From: Planctomycetaceae bacterium
GTDB taxonomy: Bacteria > Planctomycetota > Phycisphaerae > UBA1845 > UTPLA1
Direction: 5' to 3'
DNA: 64,000 nucleotides
Assembly (NCBI GenBank): GCA_006969385.1
Contig: CP030884.1
Location: 930,001-994,000, forward strand
The translations under genes were made by a program, and so were the position numbers. Below the pieces are notes generated by a model. That model was given only the letters and a program-made list of their open reading frames with translations. It had not been told where the DNA came from and searched no databases. Of the stretch, positions 61,618-64,000 are shown piece after piece (position 1 is the stretch's first letter; each line of letters opens with the position of its first letter).

Positions 61618-62079
61618 CTACTTCTCTTGCCGGACCAATCCGAAGAACAAGTGACCATTCCAATGAGCCCCCGTGACCGCCTTCGCAATCGCGCTGAGGC
61701 TACGGTAATGCTTGCCATCGAACTCGAACCCTTTTTCCAGTACCTGCACCAGGATCTCGCAGCCCTTGTATTCACGTCGCAGCCACTGCCCCGGTGGCGG
61801 CAGGCGCATATCACGTGTGGCAAGCGGATCCGTCATCGTGGCATTCGCAAGAGTGGCCGAGTTTTCTATATCGCCAATCGAAGCCACCGATTCATGATTG
61901 TCGCCCACTCGCGGCTGGGCGCGGCGTCGCGCTTGGGTGAGCATCTGGCCAAGTGGATCGTACTCATTCGTGAGTGCCAGCAGGCGGGACCGCGCCGCTG
62001 ACGAGAGTTTCTCGACGCTGAGCGATCGAGTGCGACCACCTACCTGATTCGCATCGGATAACGACTTGGCGGCAGTCAT
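61618..62079 (-). CDS. DUF2924-family protein
   Basis: The 153-residue protein ends with LPPPGQWLRREYKGCEILVQ and FDGKHYRSLSAIAKAVTGAHWNGHLFFGL, the diagnostic DUF2924 core. It is commonly found beside serine recombinases of mobile elements. The start overlaps the stop of the HARE-HTH gene by 4 bp (ATGA). Function unknown; an accessory role in recombination or DNA recognition is often assumed. Confidence 0.85.
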   Translation of the reverse strand: MTAAKSLSDANQVGGRTRSLSVEKLSSAARSRLLALTNEYDPLGQMLTQARRRAQPRVGDNHESVASIGDIENSATLANATMTDPLATRDMRLPPPGQWLRREYKGCEILVQVLEKGFEFDGKHYRSLSAIAKAVTGAHWNGHLFFGLVRQEK

Positions 62080-62528
62080 TTGACTGACTCTTGATTGCTA
62101 ACGGTAAACTGACCGCGCGCGACCTTACGGAAGCGTGCAGCCTTCCCCTTATGGGCGATCTCGCGCGTCATCGATGCGTATAACGTGGCCCATGGCGTCT
62201 TGCCATCGGTCTGCCAACCGACCTTGATCACCCGTTCGGCTATTGTCTTAGCGTTGAGCGGTTCGTTGGCCTGAGCCAATACCTGTGCCGCCAGGTCGAG
62301 GCCGCTTGTTGCCTTTGTGGAGGCGGACTTCGTCGCATCGTCATTGCGGGATGTCTGGGCCTTGGCGGTTGTTGTATTCGGGGTTTTCTTCTTGGTGGAG
62401 ATCGCTGCAGACTTCGAGGCGGTGCGTCGGTTGGACTGCCCCGCCTCCGTCGGTTGCTTTGAATTCTGTTGATTGCGGGGCTTCTTGGTGGAGGTTGTTT
62501 TCTTATTTGCTTGGGTCTTTGCTGCCAT
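62076..62528 (-). CDS. HARE-HTH domain protein
   Basis: The product is about 150 residues from an ATG at 62528 with AAGGAG 7 bp upstream. The first 80 residues are Lys/Thr/Ser-rich and disordered-looking. The C-terminal part (about 80-147) reads LDLAAQVLAQANEPLNAKTIAERV...TLYASMTREIAHKG...FRKVARGQFTV, matching the HARE-HTH (HB1/ASXL-type) winged helix. Such domains are predicted to recognise modified or unmodified DNA in restriction and chromatin contexts. It is co-translated with the DUF2924 gene. Confidence 0.8.
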   Translation of the reverse strand: MAAKTQANKKTTSTKKPRNQQNSKQPTEAGQSNRRTASKSAAISTKKKTPNTTTAKAQTSRNDDATKSASTKATSGLDLAAQVLAQANEPLNAKTIAERVIKVGWQTDGKTPWATLYASMTREIAHKGKAARFRKVARGQFTVSNQESVK

Positions 62529-62666
62529 AGTCAAACTCCTTTGGCTGTGGGTGTTCTCGATCACCGACGCGACACTGCGGCGGAATATTTGGGTAACAAG
62601 TGCGTGGGTTGGCTTGGTGAGTTCAGTATCATTCGTCTCCCTTGGCTGACTTCAGCCCTGAACGTG

Positions 62667-62921
62667 TCAGCAACCCGCTACTTGCTCGATAGCGCGCAGC
62701 AGGTCGTGGATCATGCTGTTGCTGGCGTTGGGGCCACCTAGGGGCTCGGTGCCATACACGACCTCTGCGGCATTCTTTGCCAACCCGAAGCGTTCTTCTG
62801 CCTCGGCCTGGCGCTCGAACTCGATCTCCACGTCGTTGGCGCAAATTACCGCGCCGCGTTCGCTGCGTAGGATCGTCACATCGTCGATGAGTCCCTCGAT
62901 CGTCATGGCTTTGATCAGCAT
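62667..62921 (-). CDS. Small protein at the head of the recombinase cassette
   Basis: The 84-residue product has a strong GGAGGAGAT before its ATG. The acidic sequence reads MLIKAMTIEGLIDDVTILRS with a helical ERQAEAEERFGLAKNAAE stretch. No family is recognised. It lies 138 bp upstream of the HARE-HTH gene on the same strand and is probably the first gene of the cassette. Confidence 0.6.
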   Translation of the reverse strand: MLIKAMTIEGLIDDVTILRSERGAVICANDVEIEFERQAEAEERFGLAKNAAEVVYGTEPLGGPNASNSMIHDLLRAIEQVAGC

Positions 62922-63136
62922 GGGATATCTCCTCCATTCAATAGCATATTGCAGCTGTCTGTGTCACTATCCACATCAGGGCATGAGGGCAGCCAAAAAG
63001 CAAGGCAATCCCGTCGCAATTCGACACAATTATCCCTCCCCAATGATTGCACATTTTTGGGACTCGTCTTTCCCAACTAGACCAGAACGGGCCTTGAATT
63101 TGGATTCAAGCTCCCCATGGTTTAACAAATTAATGA

Positions 63137-63310
63137 TCATGCACTCATCAACCCACCCACGATCAAACACTGGCTGCCTCTATCCACGGCTGGCGCTCGG
63201 TGTTACCCGCGGACAAAAAGATCGTGATTCAGGCTGCTGGCCAAGGGCAGAAGGCGGCGGATTGGATTCGCGGCGACCGACCGGCGGGCCTGGGTCCAAC
63301 CACGGAGTGA
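63137..63310 (+). pseudogene. Probable C-terminal remnant of an ArdC-like antirestriction/ssDNA-binding protein
   Basis: An open stretch without a start codon, between a TGA at 63134 and the stop at 63308-63310, reads ...SIHGWRSVLPADKKIVIQAAGQ then GQKAADWIRGDRPAG. The W-x-x-VL-x-x-DKK...AA..Q.AAD pattern resembles the C-terminal end of ArdC-type proteins (DUF1738). The rest of such a gene is missing; 62922-63136 is not convincingly coding. This is tentative and rests on pattern memory only. Confidence 0.4.
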
Positions 63311-63511
63311 CCGATGCTGCGGTAGGACAAGGACCACACGCCAATTAGCACAAAAACTTGCGATAGAAGTCGCCCGATGGTTGCTTCGCTATGTACCGCC
63401 GTCGGAAAAAGTCGATTGTGACCCCTCAAAGCCGCTCTGGTTTCATGGATCGGCCATTCTCGTTAAATTGTCATATATCGAACCTTTGGAATACGACATT
63501 AGGAACTACCG

Positions 63512-64000
63512 ATGCCGAAGAAAAACTCTCGCCGGAAAGCTAGCCCCATCATTGCCGTGATCGATTCAGATCGTCGCACTGCGGAAAAGACACGCAAAGT
63601 CCTCACATCCGCAGGCTTCAAAGCCAAGTGTGCGAGTGATATTGATGCGTTTCTAACGCAGGCGAAGCGCACGCAGCCGATGGTCGTCGTCTGTGAATGC
63701 CGGTTGGCCGGCTGGAAAGTTCCCGATCTTATTCGGGCCTTCGATGAACGAGGCATCCCCGCGGAAACCATCATCTATACCAAATACGCCACCGTAGCGG
63801 ATGCCGTCGAGTTCATTCAGGCTGGCGTGTACCACTTAATTGAAAAAAGTGCTCGCGACCAGCTATTGATCGATACGGTCAACCGAGCACTCCGCTGTGT
63901 CACGGAAAACGCTGCCCAAGTCGCTGAAAGCCGCGACACACGCCGCAAACTAGCTCTCTTAACGTCCCGTGAGGCCGAGATTGTTCAATTACTCGCTTAC
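63512..64000 (+). CDS. FixJ/NarL-like response regulator with Glu in place of the phosphoacceptor Asp (3' partial)
   Basis: The frame runs off the right edge. The receiver domain (about residues 11-140) has the acidic pair Asp18/Asp20 and the Lys of LIEKS. The usual phosphoacceptor position is Glu62 in VVVCECRLAGW rather than Asp. The beginning of a LuxR-type HTH (LLTSREAEIVQLLA) follows before the edge. An AGGA lies upstream of the ATG. A phosphorylation-independent or phosphomimetic regulator is possible (inference). Confidence 0.75.
   Translation, partial: MPKKNSRRKASPIIAVIDSDRRTAEKTRKVLTSAGFKAKCASDIDAFLTQAKRTQPMVVVCECRLAGWKVPDLIRAFDERGIPAETIIYTKYATVADAVEFIQAGVYHLIEKSARDQLLIDTVNRALRCVTENAAQVAESRDTRRKLALLTSREAEIVQLLAY

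Noticed and set aside
62713..63348. 211-codon plus-strand frame over the cassette head
   Set aside because: It overlaps a minus-strand gene with a strong ribosome-binding site; the part near 63200 is better read in a different frame as an ArdC-like remnant.

Overview
The window looks like chromosomal DNA of a planctomycete, probably of the Phycisphaerae type. This is inferred from gene content, not from a marker gene. The signs are an ECF-type sigma factor overlapping a Ser/Thr kinase with a TPR-like tail, secreted proteins with dockerin-like Asp/Asn loops, a prepilin-like protein ending in an H-x9-DG-like segment, small CxC...CPxC zinc-ribbon proteins, frequent GTG/TTG starts, and very long secreted Cys-repeat proteins.

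Layout. 1-5.1 kb: the 3' part of a secreted metzincin with Fn3-like and dockerin-like domains, an ACT-domain protein, tRNA-Val(UAC) and a block of palindromic repeats. 5.1-13.9 kb (minus strand): a heavy-metal efflux operon (TolC-like lipoprotein, CusB-like adaptor, CusA/CzcA-like RND pump, triple YHS/TRASH-like protein), preceded by a small Cys-rich exported protein. 14.2-16.4 kb: a VOC protein and purE-purK. 16.5-24.9 kb: a 1593-residue exported protein built of 32 six-cysteine repeats, a divergent 764-residue relative with five repeats, and a prepilin-like protein. 24.9-28.9 kb: a histidine kinase/NtrC-type regulator pair and an arsR plus arsenate-reductase-like phosphatase pair. 29.1-36.6 kb: miaA, a Cys-rich exported repeat protein, transaldolase, aldo/keto reductase, an isolated FliN-like protein and small hypotheticals. 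36.8-42.5 kb (minus strand): rpmF-plsX-fabH-fabD-fabG-acpP-fabF. 42.8-55 kb: an S9 peptidase, a STAS / RsbW-like / STAS partner-switching set, an S41 processing protease, a subtilase with a C-terminal sorting tail, and the sigma/kinase pair. 55-59.1 kb: coaX, a short MnmE-like GTPase, an RlmI-like methyltransferase and ygfZ. 59.4-64 kb: tRNA-Lys(UUU), followed by a tight minus-strand mobile cassette (small protein, HARE-HTH, DUF2924, large serine recombinase, HTH protein), a probable ArdC-like remnant, and a response regulator cut by the right edge.

How the parts fit. The efflux operon, the Cys-rich protein at 30.4-31.8 kb and the arsR pair together suggest strong selection for handling thiophilic metals or metalloids; that link is inference. 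The fatty-acid/phospholipid cluster, pur, miaA, coaX and ygfZ are housekeeping. The strongest candidates for undescribed biology are the 32-repeat disulfide-type protein with its divergent partner, the Cys-rich repeat protein at 30371, and the recombinase-DUF2924-HARE-HTH cassette. No CRISPR array, rRNA or intact insertion sequence was seen.
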